The notes: generated by a model from the sequence alone, not told the origin. DNA of 20,405 nt from CAZMCT01 sp964564785 (GCA_964564785.1 CAZMCT010000072.1:1-20405), one strand, 5' to 3'. Shown: positions 1 through 8,015, numbered from the stretch's first letter. Numbers and translations are program-made.

Positions 1-70
1 GCGCGGCCGCGGCGATGGTCGCGCGCACGCGGGCGAGATTGGCGGTGAGCCGGTCGGGCGTCGGGTCCAT
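1..70 (-). CDS. Probable YggS/PLPBP-family pyridoxal phosphate homeostasis protein, 5' end only
   Basis: Reading leftward from an ATG at 70, the first 23 codons give MDPTPDRLTANLARVRATIA and then alanines, running off the window edge. The pattern of a short leader, then NLARVRxxIAAAA, is the usual start of YggS/PROSC proteins, which bind pyridoxal 5'-phosphate on a single-domain TIM barrel in the cytoplasm and buffer its level. The PLP lysine and the barrel lie outside the window, so the assignment rests on the N-terminal helix only. The gene is divergent from the diadenylate cyclase gene with 88 bases between start codons. Another alanine-rich N-terminus could look similar. Confidence 0.42.
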   Translation of the reverse strand, partial: MDPTPDRLTANLARVRATIAAAA

Positions 71-140
71 GATGGCGGTCCGCCGCGGCGCGCGCCGGCC
101 GCGGGTTGCGGGGCGCGATTCGCCAGCGGGCAGTCGGGAT

Positions 141-148
141 TTTATACT
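141..148 (+). promoter_or_regulatory. Predicted -10 element for the diadenylate cyclase gene, possibly bidirectional
   Basis: TTTATACT stands out in a GC-rich 88-base divergent gap. TATACT (143-148) matches a sigma-70 -10 box in five of six positions and lies only 11 bases before the ATG at 159, so transcription would start almost at the start codon. On the opposite strand the same bases read AGTATAAA, giving a TATAAA for the divergent YggS-like gene. No convincing -35 is visible on either strand; TTCGCC at 119-124 is the nearest candidate for the plus strand. Confidence 0.45.
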
Positions 149-158
149 GTGCCGCGCG

Positions 159-2033
159 ATGAGTGACCTGCTGCACAGCCTCTATTACCGTCTGACGAGC
201 GGAGCGTACGACCCGCCGGCGGTGGTTTTCGAGCTGCTGCTGATCGGGCTGTGCGTGTACTGGACGACCCAGGTGCTGCGGGGGACGCGGGGGACGCGGC
301 CGCTGCGGGGCGTGCTGATCATCGTGGTCAGCGCGACGCTGGTGGTGCGTGTGCTGGCGGTGCAGTTCGAGTGGGTACGGCTCGACCTGTTGTATCGCTA
401 CGTACTCTACGGATTTGCGTTCATTGCGCTGGTGGTTTTCCAGCCGGAGCTGCGTCGCGCGGTGATCCGGGTGGGGGACGTGCGGCTGCGGCGGGGCGGC
501 ACGCCGCAGGCGCAGGTTGTGGCGGCACTGGTCAAGAGCGCCGGCTATCTCTCGCGGAACCGCTACGGGGCCTTGATCGCCATCCAGCGTGGCGTGGACC
601 TCACCGGCTGGGCCGAGAACGGCACGCGGCTGTGGGCCGAAGTCTCCGCCAACCTGCTCAACACGATCTTCTATCCCGGCTCGCCCCTGCACGACCTCGG
701 GGTCATCATCCGGGGGACGCGGGTCCTGGCCGCCAATTGCCAGTTTCCGTCGGCCGAGAGCGACGAGGTCGACATCGCCCTCGGCAGCCGTCACCTGGCG
801 GCGGTGGGGATGAGCTACGAGACCGACGCGCTGGTGCTGGTGGTGTCGGAGGAAACGGGCGTCGTGTCGCTCGCGGACAGCGGGAAGCTGACGCGCTACC
901 TGTCGCTGGAGGACCTGGCGGACGAGCTCACGAACCGGCTGTCGGGGCGGGTGGGGCCGGAGGGCGAGCCCCTCCAGGGCCCGCGGAAGCTGCCGGAGGT
1001 GTGGCGCAGGGTCCGGCAGTTGGCGTTCGTCACACCCCTGACGTTGATCATCTGGTACGTGGCCGACCAGGCGACGTTCACGCAGGACCGCTTCACCGTG
1101 CAGCTCGAGCTGCGATCCGAGGACCTCTCGCGCGAGGTCGAGATTCGCGGGCCGCCGCTGCTGTTCGACGTGACGTTCAGCGGCCCCGTCCGGGCGATCG
1201 GGCGGCTGGGGGCCAGTACGGCCCAGCGGCCGCTGGCGCTGAGCTATTCGCTGCCACGGGCGTACGAACCGCGGCCGGAGCCGTATGTGCTGGACGCGCG
1301 CGAGGAAATCCGGCGAATCGTCGAGCGAACGCCGCAGGTGCAGAGTCGCGGGCTCGACGTGCTCGAGGTGAGCCTGTCGAGTATCACGTTCGTGGTGCAT
1401 GAGCTGGTCTCGCGCACCGTGCCGATCAAGGCGCGCGCGGAGAGCGGCGCAGTGCGGATCGCGGTGGAGGCCAGCCCGCCGTCCGCGGAGGTGCGTGTAC
1501 GGCGCAGCGATCTGAAAGCGCTCGAGGTCCAGGGCGGTGTGTTCGCAATGCTCGGGTCGCAACTCGAGGGCCTGCAACCGGGGGACGTGCGCACGTTCGA
1601 GAACGTGCCGCTGCGGGCCGGCAGCGGCATCAGCGGCACCGTGAGCATCACGCCGCCGACCGCGCAGGTCACGGTGCGGGTCATCGCCCAGAGCCGGACG
1701 ATTCCGAAAATCGTGGTTCGGCCGTTCGTGAGCCCCGAGGTGGCCGAGCTGTACGAGGTCCGCCGGCCGGATTTGAAGGAGTGGGTGATCGACGTCGAGG
1801 TGCAGGGCGACGAGGCGACGCTGGAATCCCCCGGCGCGGCGGAGGTCGAGGCGTTCGTGCATGTGACGAGCGACCTGGTGCCGCCGCCGGACCAGCCGGC
1901 GGTCGAGCAGTTCCGGACGCTGGACGTGATTTTCCAGACGCCGAAGGGCGTGTCGGTGGTGGGGCGGAATTCGGTCCGGGTGCAGCTTGTGCCGCGCTCG
2001 GCCGGCGCGAGGCCGGCGGGCGGGCTGCGGTAA
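159..2033 (+). CDS. cdaA: Diadenylate cyclase (CdaA-type) fused to a YbbR/CdaR-like domain
   Basis: A 624-residue membrane protein. CdaA makes c-di-AMP from two ATP; in Firmicutes its partner CdaR (YbbR domains) is a separate, adjacent gene. Three N-terminal membrane helices (about residues 22-40, 50-66, 76-95) are followed by the CdaA hallmark FQPELRRAVIRVG, then the DAC domain (about 105-240) with RYGALIAIQRG, GSPLHDLGVII and TDALVLVVSEETG. A fourth membrane helix (about 288-306) leads into YbbR-like beta repeats to the C-terminus, presumably outside the membrane. The two nucleotide-binding signatures are altered: DLG at 179-181 instead of DGA, and RHL at 211-213 instead of RHR. The ATG at 159 was chosen over an upstream in-frame ATG at 15 because the family begins just before the first helix and a -10 box lies at 143-148. 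No Shine-Dalgarno is visible. Family assignment is firm; catalytic activity is uncertain. Confidence 0.9.
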   Translation: MSDLLHSLYYRLTSGAYDPPAVVFELLLIGLCVYWTTQVLRGTRGTRPLRGVLIIVVSATLVVRVLAVQFEWVRLDLLYRYVLYGFAFIALVVFQPELRRAVIRVGDVRLRRGGTPQAQVVAALVKSAGYLSRNRYGALIAIQRGVDLTGWAENGTRLWAEVSANLLNTIFYPGSPLHDLGVIIRGTRVLAANCQFPSAESDEVDIALGSRHLAAVGMSYETDALVLVVSEETGVVSLADSGKLTRYLSLEDLADELTNRLSGRVGPEGEPLQGPRKLPEVWRRVRQLAFVTPLTLIIWYVADQATFTQDRFTVQLELRSEDLSREVEIRGPPLLFDVTFSGPVRAIGRLGASTAQRPLALSYSLPRAYEPRPEPYVLDAREEIRRIVERTPQVQSRGLDVLEVSLSSITFVVHELVSRTVPIKARAESGAVRIAVEASPPSAEVRVRRSDLKALEVQGGVFAMLGSQLEGLQPGDVRTFENVPLRAGSGISGTVSITPPTAQVTVRVIAQSRTIPKIVVRPFVSPEVAELYEVRRPDLKEWVIDVEVQGDEATLESPGAAEVEAFVHVTSDLVPPPDQPAVEQFRTLDVIFQTPKGVSVVGRNSVRVQLVPRSAGARPAGGLR

Positions 2034-2117
2034 CAGCGCCGCGGGCGCCGGCCGGGGGCGCAGGGGCTGCGGGCCGGGTCGGGCGGATTATGGGGCCGCC
2101 GGGCTGGACGCCGTAAT

Positions 2118-2129
2118 TAGAATAGGCAC
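2118..2129 (+). promoter_or_regulatory. Predicted promoter -10 region, TAGAATAGGCAC
   Basis: TAGAAT (2118-2123) matches the -10 consensus in five of six positions inside AT-rich TAATTAGAAT, in an otherwise GC-rich 159-base gap before the coiled-coil protein gene. The 12-mer TAGAATAGGCAC recurs exactly at 6060-6071, again just upstream of a gene. No clear -35 lies 16-18 bases upstream here. Confidence 0.5.
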
Positions 2130-2192
2130 ACTCGTCGGTTGCTCCGTCGCGTCCGGGAGGTGGTCGCGGCGGGGCCCGGCGACCGAGCGCAT

Positions 2193-5100
2193 ATGGACGA
2201 AGCAGGTCAGCCCGGGACGCCGACGGCCCCCGCTGGAGGGGGGGTGCGCGCCCCGCGGACGGGGGACGGGGCGGGTGCGGCTCCGCCCGAGGGGAACGCC
2301 GTCGAGAGCATCGTGCAGGAGATCCGGCAGGGGCTGGCGCAGATCTCAGCCCGCGAGCTGGAGTTGCGGCAGCGCGAGCTGGAGGTGGGGCGACAATACC
2401 GCGACCTGCGGCAGGCCGCCCGCGTGGCGGCCCGCGACGAGTTCGAGCAGTCTCAGCAGCGACTGGCGCAGCAATCCGCGGAGCTGAACGCGCAGGCGGT
2501 GGACATCTCGGCACAGCGGGCACGGCTTGCGCAGTTGGCGGAGCAACTCCGGGCGCGACAGGTGGAGATCGAACAGCAGCGGAACGAACTGACCTTGCGG
2601 GCGCAGCAGTCGCGGCAGCGGGTCGAGACGCTGCGGTCGTGGCAGGCGCGGCAGCAGCAGACGTTCGAGCAACGGGTGGAGATCCTGCGGCGGCAGGAGG
2701 AGGAGCTGCGCACGCGCGTGCAGCGGGCGGAGGAGAACATCGCGCGGGAGCGGAAGGAGCTGGCGCGGCAGCGGGCGGCGCTGGAGCTGCGGGCCGAGCA
2801 TCTGGCCGAGGGCGAGGAGAAGTTGCGCGCCGGTCAGGCGGCGCTCGCGGCGCAGCTCGAGGGCGGGCAGACCCTCGCGGCCCGGGCCGAGCGTCAACAG
2901 CAGGAAGCGGCGCTGCTGCGGACCCGGCTGGACGGTGAGCGCCAGGAGCTTCAGAGCCGGGCCGCCGAGCTGGAACGGCAGCGGGCGCAGCTCGAGTCGG
3001 AACGGGCGGCGTTGGAGCAGGCGACGCGTGAGCTGCGGCGTGAGGGTCAGCAGCTCGAGGCGCAGCGCGCGGCCTCGTCGGCTACTCAGCGGCAACTGAC
3101 GGCCGCGCGGGAGGCGTTGGCCGCCCAGCAGGCTGCGGTGGACAAGGCGCAGGCGGAGATCGACGCGGAGCGTGCGCGGATCGAGGCCGCTCGGGGCGCG
3201 CTGGCTGAGGAGCAGGCCGCGCTGGCGGCGGCACGCGAGGCGCACACAAAGCAGCGCGCGGAAGCGCAGGCGGCACACGAGGCGGCGCTCGCGGAGGAGG
3301 CGCGCCTCCAGCGCGCGCGGCTGGCACAGGAATCCGAGGCCCAGCGCGCCGCGCTCGCGGAGCAGCGGGCCGGGGTCGAGCGTGAGCTGAGCGAGCGGCG
3401 GTCGGCGGCCGAGCGCGAGCTCGCCGCGCAACGCACAAGGGCCATGGCGGAGCTGGAGGAGCAGCGTTCAGCGGTGGGGCGGGCGGCGGCCGAGGCCGAG
3501 GCGCGGCGGGTCGAGCAGGAACGCGAGTTGGAGCGGCAAGCGGCGGCGCTGGAGACGGCGCGCAGCGCGCTGGCGGAGCGGGAGCGCGCGGTCGCCGAGC
3601 GGGAAACCGAGCTGTCGCGCGCCCAGGCGGAGCTGGCAGAAGCGCGCCGGGAGCATGAACGGCGGCAGGCCGCGCTATCCGCCGGCGAAAGCGAGCTCCG
3701 GCGCGCCCGCGAGGAGTTGGAACGGGCGCAGGCGGCCTGCGCGACGGAGCGAGCCGAGCTCGACGCAGCGGGCGCGCGTCTTGCGCAAGCGGAGCGGGAA
3801 CTGGCCGAGGGGCGAGCCGAGCTGGAGGAGCGCGCGCAGCGGATCGCCCAGGGTGAAGCGGAGCTCGCCGGTCGCTCGGAGGTGCGCGAGTCAGAGCTGA
3901 ACGCGAAGCGTTGCGCGGTGGAAGCGGAACGTCAGCGGCTGGCCGAGTGGGAGAAGGAACTGCTCGGTCGGCGGGCGGAGGTGGAGCAGGCGCTCAAGCG
4001 CGTGCGGGCCCTGGAACAGGAAGCGGCGGAGCGCGATCGCGCGCTACGCGCGCGGCACGAGCAGCTTCTGGCCGCGGAAACGGAAGCGCGGCAGGCGCGG
4101 CAGGCGCTGGAGGCAGAGCGGGAGGAGCTGGCCCGAAACCGGGCGACGCGGGGCGCGGAGCACGCCGAGTTGCTGGAGCGCGTCGCGCGGCGCGAGCGGG
4201 AGCTGCGCGAGATGGAGGCCTTGATGGCCGCCCGTGGGAACCCGCGCCCGACCACCCGTGGAGCCGAGCGGGCTGACCGGCGACGGGGCGCAAGGCGAGC
4301 GCTCGGGTTGGCGGCGGCGGTGGCGGTCGTCGCCGCGGTGGTGTGGGTGCTGGCCCACCCGCCCGTATACCGCGCGACGACGGCGCTCCAGGTTTCCCCT
4401 GTCGACGCGGAGCGGGTGGCGGGGCACCGAAGAGCCCTGCTGGACCCCGGTCTGCTGGCGGATGACCCGTTGGCGGGCAACTGGCGGGCGGCCTGTGAAG
4501 CGGGTCAGGTGACGGCCCGGGCGGACGTCCGTGAAGGCCGCCTGTGGTTGCAGGTTGCGGGACATGACCGCGACGCGGTCGCGGCGCTGGTCATGGCCGC
4601 GGGCACGGCGTACGTGGCACAGGCGGAAACCCCTGCCGGTGCGGAGCCGCCCCCGGGTTTGAGAGAGGCGATGAGCCGCAGCACGCAGTTGCAGGCTGCG
4701 CTCGCAGAGGCCCGGCGAGAGCACGAAGTGGATACGACCGCGCTCGCCTCACTCCCCGCGCCGGAGGGACGCGAGGCCGCTCAAGCCGAGGCAGACCGCC
4801 TGGAGGCGCAGCTTGCCGCGGCCGCGACCGCGCTGGATGGGGCCCGGGCCGAGCTGGCTGGGCTGCTGGCGGGCCAGGCGCCCGCCGGAGTCGTGGCGGC
4901 CGGCGCGGTCGACGAAGTGCTCGCGGAGGATACGCTGTACCGCGAGGATGGTGAGGAGTTCCGCGGCACGGCCCTGCAATACCGGACGGAGCTGACGGTC
5001 GCGATGCTCCAGGTTACGGATCCGCTCCGCGCGGCGCGGCAGGTGTTCGACGAGGTGATCGCCGCGGTGCAGGAGCAACGGGCGCTCGAACCGCCGCCGG

Positions 5101-5972
5101 AGATCGGGCCCGTGCTCGAAGACTGCCTGGCTCAAATGCAGGGACTCGCCGCGGCGCTGGCGTCTTTCGCGGAGCAGTGGCGAACGTGGCTGGACACGGC
5201 CCAGCAGATGGATGTGCGGGAGGACGTGGTCACGCTGCTGGCACACCAAACGACCGTGGCCGATGCCGGCCGGCGGCTGAGCGACGAGCTGGCCGCGGTC
5301 ACGAACCGTCTGGGGCAGCGCATCGCGGCGCTGGGGTCCGAGACGGACGGCAGCACGCGGGCGGTGGTCGTCGCGGCCGTGCTTCGAAATGAGCTCACGA
5401 GCTGGAAAGCGGCCGCGGACGCGCTTGTGAGCATGTCGGAAAAGGTGACGCTGGCCGGCAATATCGAGCTCGACACGCTGGACCGGAAGCTGCGCGGACT
5501 ACGGAACCGCCTGGTCAGTCGCCGCGAAGCAATCGCCGAGCGACTCCAGCTCGAAGCTGACCAGGCGGCTCAGGCGTCCTACGCGGCCCGGATCGAGGAA
5601 GTACGCACGCAGGTTCGGCAACTCGAACGGCAGCGGGAGGAACTGGTCTCGGGGTTGATGGCCGCGCTTCAGCGGCTGCGTGCGCTCGATGACGCCGCTC
5701 GCCGCCGTGATGAACTGGCCGGGCGCGTCCGGCAGCGTGCTTCCGAAATGGAGTGGCTCGAGACACGCATTGCGGAACTGGACGCGGAAGCCGCCCGGTT
5801 GCGGGCCGGGGCAGGCGGAGGCGAGGCGATCGAGCTTGGGGAAACGAGCGTCGAGAGGGTTGAGACCGGGCGTTACCGGGGGGCCGGCTGGGCCGCCGGG
5901 CTCGCGTTTGCGGGGACGCTCGTGGTCTGCGGGCTGTTCTCGGTCGGGGGCAGCCGGGCCGGGGAGCGGTGA
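2193..5972 (+). CDS. Large coiled-coil membrane protein with a Wzz-like C-terminal domain
   Basis: A 1259-residue protein. After a short Pro/Gly-rich leader, residues from about 35 to 690 are an almost unbroken Ala/Arg/Glu/Gln/Leu coiled coil with no helix-breaking domain. A membrane helix follows (about 703-723), then HPPVYRATTALQVSP, the kind of sequence found right after the first helix in Wzz/polysaccharide co-polymerase proteins. A further coiled-coil extracytoplasmic region leads to a last membrane helix (about 1230-1250) and a short tail. The helix-periplasm-helix topology resembles chain-length regulators, but the giant N-terminal cytoplasmic coil is not part of that family and the usual tyrosine kinase is absent. 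Start choice: ATG at 2193; an in-frame TTG at 2139 would add 18 residues. GGGAGG at 2155-2160 is too far upstream to decide. Function unknown; a scaffold or envelope-polymer role is inference. Coding is well supported by composition and length. Confidence 0.8.
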   Translation: MDEAGQPGTPTAPAGGGVRAPRTGDGAGAAPPEGNAVESIVQEIRQGLAQISARELELRQRELEVGRQYRDLRQAARVAARDEFEQSQQRLAQQSAELNAQAVDISAQRARLAQLAEQLRARQVEIEQQRNELTLRAQQSRQRVETLRSWQARQQQTFEQRVEILRRQEEELRTRVQRAEENIARERKELARQRAALELRAEHLAEGEEKLRAGQAALAAQLEGGQTLAARAERQQQEAALLRTRLDGERQELQSRAAELERQRAQLESERAALEQATRELRREGQQLEAQRAASSATQRQLTAAREALAAQQAAVDKAQAEIDAERARIEAARGALAEEQAALAAAREAHTKQRAEAQAAHEAALAEEARLQRARLAQESEAQRAALAEQRAGVERELSERRSAAERELAAQRTRAMAELEEQRSAVGRAAAEAEARRVEQERELERQAAALETARSALAERERAVAERETELSRAQAELAEARREHERRQAALSAGESELRRAREELERAQAACATERAELDAAGARLAQAERELAEGRAELEERAQRIAQGEAELAGRSEVRESELNAKRCAVEAERQRLAEWEKELLGRRAEVEQALKRVRALEQEAAERDRALRARHEQLLAAETEARQARQALEAEREELARNRATRGAEHAELLERVARRERELREMEALMAARGNPRPTTRGAERADRRRGARRALGLAAAVAVVAAVVWVLAHPPVYRATTALQVSPVDAERVAGHRRALLDPGLLADDPLAGNWRAACEAGQVTARADVREGRLWLQVAGHDRDAVAALVMAAGTAYVAQAETPAGAEPPPGLREAMSRSTQLQAALAEARREHEVDTTALASLPAPEGREAAQAEADRLEAQLAAAATALDGARAELAGLLAGQAPAGVVAAGAVDEVLAEDTLYREDGEEFRGTALQYRTELTVAMLQVTDPLRAARQVFDEVIAAVQEQRALEPPPEIGPVLEDCLAQMQGLAAALASFAEQWRTWLDTAQQMDVREDVVTLLAHQTTVADAGRRLSDELAAVTNRLGQRIAALGSETDGSTRAVVVAAVLRNELTSWKAAADALVSMSEKVTLAGNIELDTLDRKLRGLRNRLVSRREAIAERLQLEADQAAQASYAARIEEVRTQVRQLERQREELVSGLMAALQRLRALDDAARRRDELAGRVRQRASEMEWLETRIAELDAEAARLRAGAGGGEAIELGETSVERVETGRYRGAGWAAGLAFAGTLVVCGLFSVGGSRAGER

Positions 5973-6035
5973 TGCGCAGGTGGCCCGCGGCGGCCTGGGG
6001 GATCAAAGGGTGTTTTTCCGGACTGAGCCTGGCCG

Positions 6036-6071
6036 TCGACACGGCTCGGGCGCGGGTACTAGAATAGGCAC
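6036..6071 (+). promoter_or_regulatory. Predicted sigma-70-type promoter for the PEP-CTERM gene
   Basis: TCGACA (6036-6041, five of six to TTGACA), an 18-base spacer and TAGAAT (6060-6065, five of six to TATAAT) lie in the 139-base gap between two co-directional genes. Start of transcription is expected near 6072, leaving about 40 bases of leader with a GGAGGAG ribosome site at 6098-6104, seven bases before the ATG. The gene therefore appears to have its own promoter. Confidence 0.6.
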
Positions 6072-6111
6072 GAGGAGATCGGCCGCGTACATCCGTCGGA
6101 GGAGAACGAAG

Positions 6112-6933
6112 ATGCGCGCCTTGCGCCCGCTGCTGGTGGGGATGCTGTCCGGCGTTGCGCTGGGGGACTACACGAACAACATTCTGATCACGGGCTACTG
6201 GCCGCCGACGAACGAAATGGTGCGGCGGTTCAGCACGAACCCGGACCAGAACCCGGACGGCTGGATCGGCGGCAACTGGGAGGGCCGCGGGTACGACGTC
6301 CACTCGTACTTCGCCGAATACCCCTGGATTCCACACCCCGGCGAGGGGGACTTCATGGTGGACTACCAGGATACGTCGTACGACTTCTGGCGCGTGACCG
6401 AAGAGCTGCGGCCGGTGGCGATCATCACGTTCGGCCTGGCGGAGAATGACCGCGACTGGGAGCTGGAGGGCGGCCACCGCAACTGGCCGTGGGCGAACTG
6501 GCAGAACGACTACATCATTCCGCGTCGGCCGACGGACGATCTGCCGATCTTCTGGGAGCCGGAGAACACGGTGCGGAACTCGACGCTGCCGCTCCAGGAC
6601 ATCGTGGACGCGGTGGAAGACGCCGTGCCGAGTCTGGACCCGTACTTCACGCCGATGGACGACAGCAACTTCCTGTGCAACTTCATCGGCTACCACGCGG
6701 CGTGGTACCACGATCTGCACGCAAGCCCGGACGATCCGTACTGGAACGTGGCCGCGGGCCACATCCACGTCGGCGGCGCAATGACGCTCGAAGAGGCGAT
6801 CCTGGCCACGGATGCGACGTTGCGGGCCCTGATCACGTACGTGGACGGCGTGGTGCCCGAACCGGCCAGCGGGTTGCTGCTCGCGGCCGCCCTGGTCGTG
6901 TGGGGGCGCCGGCGGGGGCGCAGCGCGGCCTAG
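6112..6933 (+). CDS. Secreted pyroglutamyl-peptidase-I-like (family C15) protein with PEP-CTERM anchor
   Basis: A 273-residue protein. It opens with a short basic and hydrophobic leader (about 1-18) and ends with VPEP (248-251), a hydrophobic helix and an Arg-rich tail, the PEP-CTERM signal processed by exosortases. The body matches pyroglutamyl peptidase I in order: ILITGY near residue 24; GLAENDRDWELEGGHRN, equivalent to the GLA..E.VA.N segment with the catalytic Glu as E119; FLCNFIGYHA, with the nucleophile as C189; and GHIHVGG, with the catalytic His as H219. C15 enzymes remove N-terminal pyroglutamate and are usually cytoplasmic and about 200-220 residues long, so a secreted anchored version is unusual. 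The substrate is unknown. The ATG was chosen for its GGAGGAG site and the leader after it. The stop TAG overlaps that of the converging gene. PEP-CTERM is clear; C15 homology is my own motif reading. Confidence 0.8.
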   Translation: MRALRPLLVGMLSGVALGDYTNNILITGYWPPTNEMVRRFSTNPDQNPDGWIGGNWEGRGYDVHSYFAEYPWIPHPGEGDFMVDYQDTSYDFWRVTEELRPVAIITFGLAENDRDWELEGGHRNWPWANWQNDYIIPRRPTDDLPIFWEPENTVRNSTLPLQDIVDAVEDAVPSLDPYFTPMDDSNFLCNFIGYHAAWYHDLHASPDDPYWNVAAGHIHVGGAMTLEEAILATDATLRALITYVDGVVPEPASGLLLAAALVVWGRRRGRSAA

Positions 6934-7931
6934 GCCTTGATCGCGCCGCCTTTCTTGGCCGCCTCCTCATACTTGCGCAGCACTTCTTCGAGCTCGGCCT
7001 TCATTTCCCTCATCTGCGGGTCTTCCCCGGCCAGTTTCACCGCGCGGCGCTGGTACTCGACCGCTTCCTGGAGCTTGCCGGTGTCGAACAGCGCCCGGGC
7101 GTAGGTGTCCACGATGGCTGCACTCTTGCCCTCACTGGCGTCGAGCGCGGCCTTGGCGGCTTGCAGGGCGAGCTTGCGGTCACGGAACTGAATCTGCTCC
7201 GCCGTCAGGATCTGCCACGCGAAATCGTTGAGCAGCATCGCGTCCTTGCCCAGGTCGGCCAGCAGCTCGGCCCCCAGTTTTTCGGCCCCCTCGGGCTGAG
7301 CACTATCGCAAACCAGCTTGAAGTACTCGCTTAGCCGTTTACGGAGCTTACGTTCCTTCTCGACGGCTACCCGCCGCTCGGCGTCGGCTTTCCTGGCCGC
7401 GGACAGGTCGTACTTGCCGGCGAGGATCTGATCGAGGGCCTTGTCCATGTCGTCCATGGGGTGCCCGGCCCAGACGATCCGGCCGCCCCGGATGATGAAC
7501 GCGGTCGGGATACCGTCCATCAGGAACGGCTCCATGTAGGCCTTTTCGGTTGCCCGGTCGGCCTGGTCGGTAACAACCGCGTAGCCCATCTTCTCGCCCA
7601 TGGTCTCGACAAAGGGAGCGACCTCTTTCCGCGTGGCGTTGGGGCCTTCCGCGGCGTCGGTGCTCACGCCGATGATCGTGACGCCCTGGTCCTTGTACTT
7701 TTTCTGCATTTCGGTCAGGTGCGGGATGCTCATGCGGCACGGCCCGCACCAGGTGGCCCAGAACTCGACCACATAAATGTCCTTCTCGCCCTTCTTCAGT
7801 TCGATCGGCCCGCCCTTGATCCATTTGTCAACCTTCAGCGGGGGAGCCTCGTCGCCCAGCTCAAGGGCCCGGGCCGGAACGGCCACCAGGCACGCCGCCA
7901 GCGCCACACTCGCAGGAAACCTGATTCTCAT
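6930..7931 (-). CDS. TlpA/AhpC-type thioredoxin-like protein with helical C-terminal extension
   Basis: A 333-residue exported protein. It starts MRIRFPASVALAACLVAVPA with a cleavable signal peptide ending around ARA (residue 22). The thioredoxin fold (about 25-175) carries VEFWATWCGPC with redox cysteines C62 and C65, the insertion typical of TlpA/ResA proteins, and the cis-proline in GIPT (P142). These proteins reduce disulfides in the periplasm, for example in cytochrome c maturation. Residues about 195-333 are a charged helical extension with TPR-like repeats (DTYARALFDTGKLQEAVEYQ), a form common in planctomycete thioredoxin-like proteins. The ATG at 7931 is preceded by AGAGGAG about seven bases upstream; an in-frame ATG at 8015 is rejected because it would bury the signal peptide. 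It converges on the PEP-CTERM gene with a 4-base overlap and is divergent from lpxB. Physiological partner unknown. Confidence 0.88.
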   Translation of the reverse strand: MRIRFPASVALAACLVAVPARALELGDEAPPLKVDKWIKGGPIELKKGEKDIYVVEFWATWCGPCRMSIPHLTEMQKKYKDQGVTIIGVSTDAAEGPNATRKEVAPFVETMGEKMGYAVVTDQADRATEKAYMEPFLMDGIPTAFIIRGGRIVWAGHPMDDMDKALDQILAGKYDLSAARKADAERRVAVEKERKLRKRLSEYFKLVCDSAQPEGAEKLGAELLADLGKDAMLLNDFAWQILTAEQIQFRDRKLALQAAKAALDASEGKSAAIVDTYARALFDTGKLQEAVEYQRRAVKLAGEDPQMREMKAELEEVLRKYEEAAKKGGAIKA

Positions 7932-7985
7932 TTGGTTCTCCTCTGGAAATCGTCCACACCCCAGATGGCCATCTCGCCGTTCCGG

Positions 7986-8015
7986 AGAATACCCGTCGGC
8001 GGCCTTCGGCCGCAA
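7986..8015 (-). promoter_or_regulatory. Predicted promoter of the TlpA-like gene with an inverted repeat in its spacer
   Basis: On the minus strand TTGCGG (8015-8010), an 18-base spacer and TATTCT (7991-7986) form a plausible sigma-70 promoter, with transcription starting near 7979 and about 48 bases of leader. A perfect inverted repeat GCGGCC-TTC-GGCCGC (7999-8013) fills much of the spacer and overlaps the -35, where a repressor could bind. Binding is inference. Confidence 0.45.

Noticed and set aside
15..158. Upstream extension of the diadenylate cyclase from an ATG at 15
   Set aside because: The extra 48 residues are Arg/Ala-rich, overlap the divergent YggS-like start and contain the promoter; CdaA proteins begin just before the first membrane helix.
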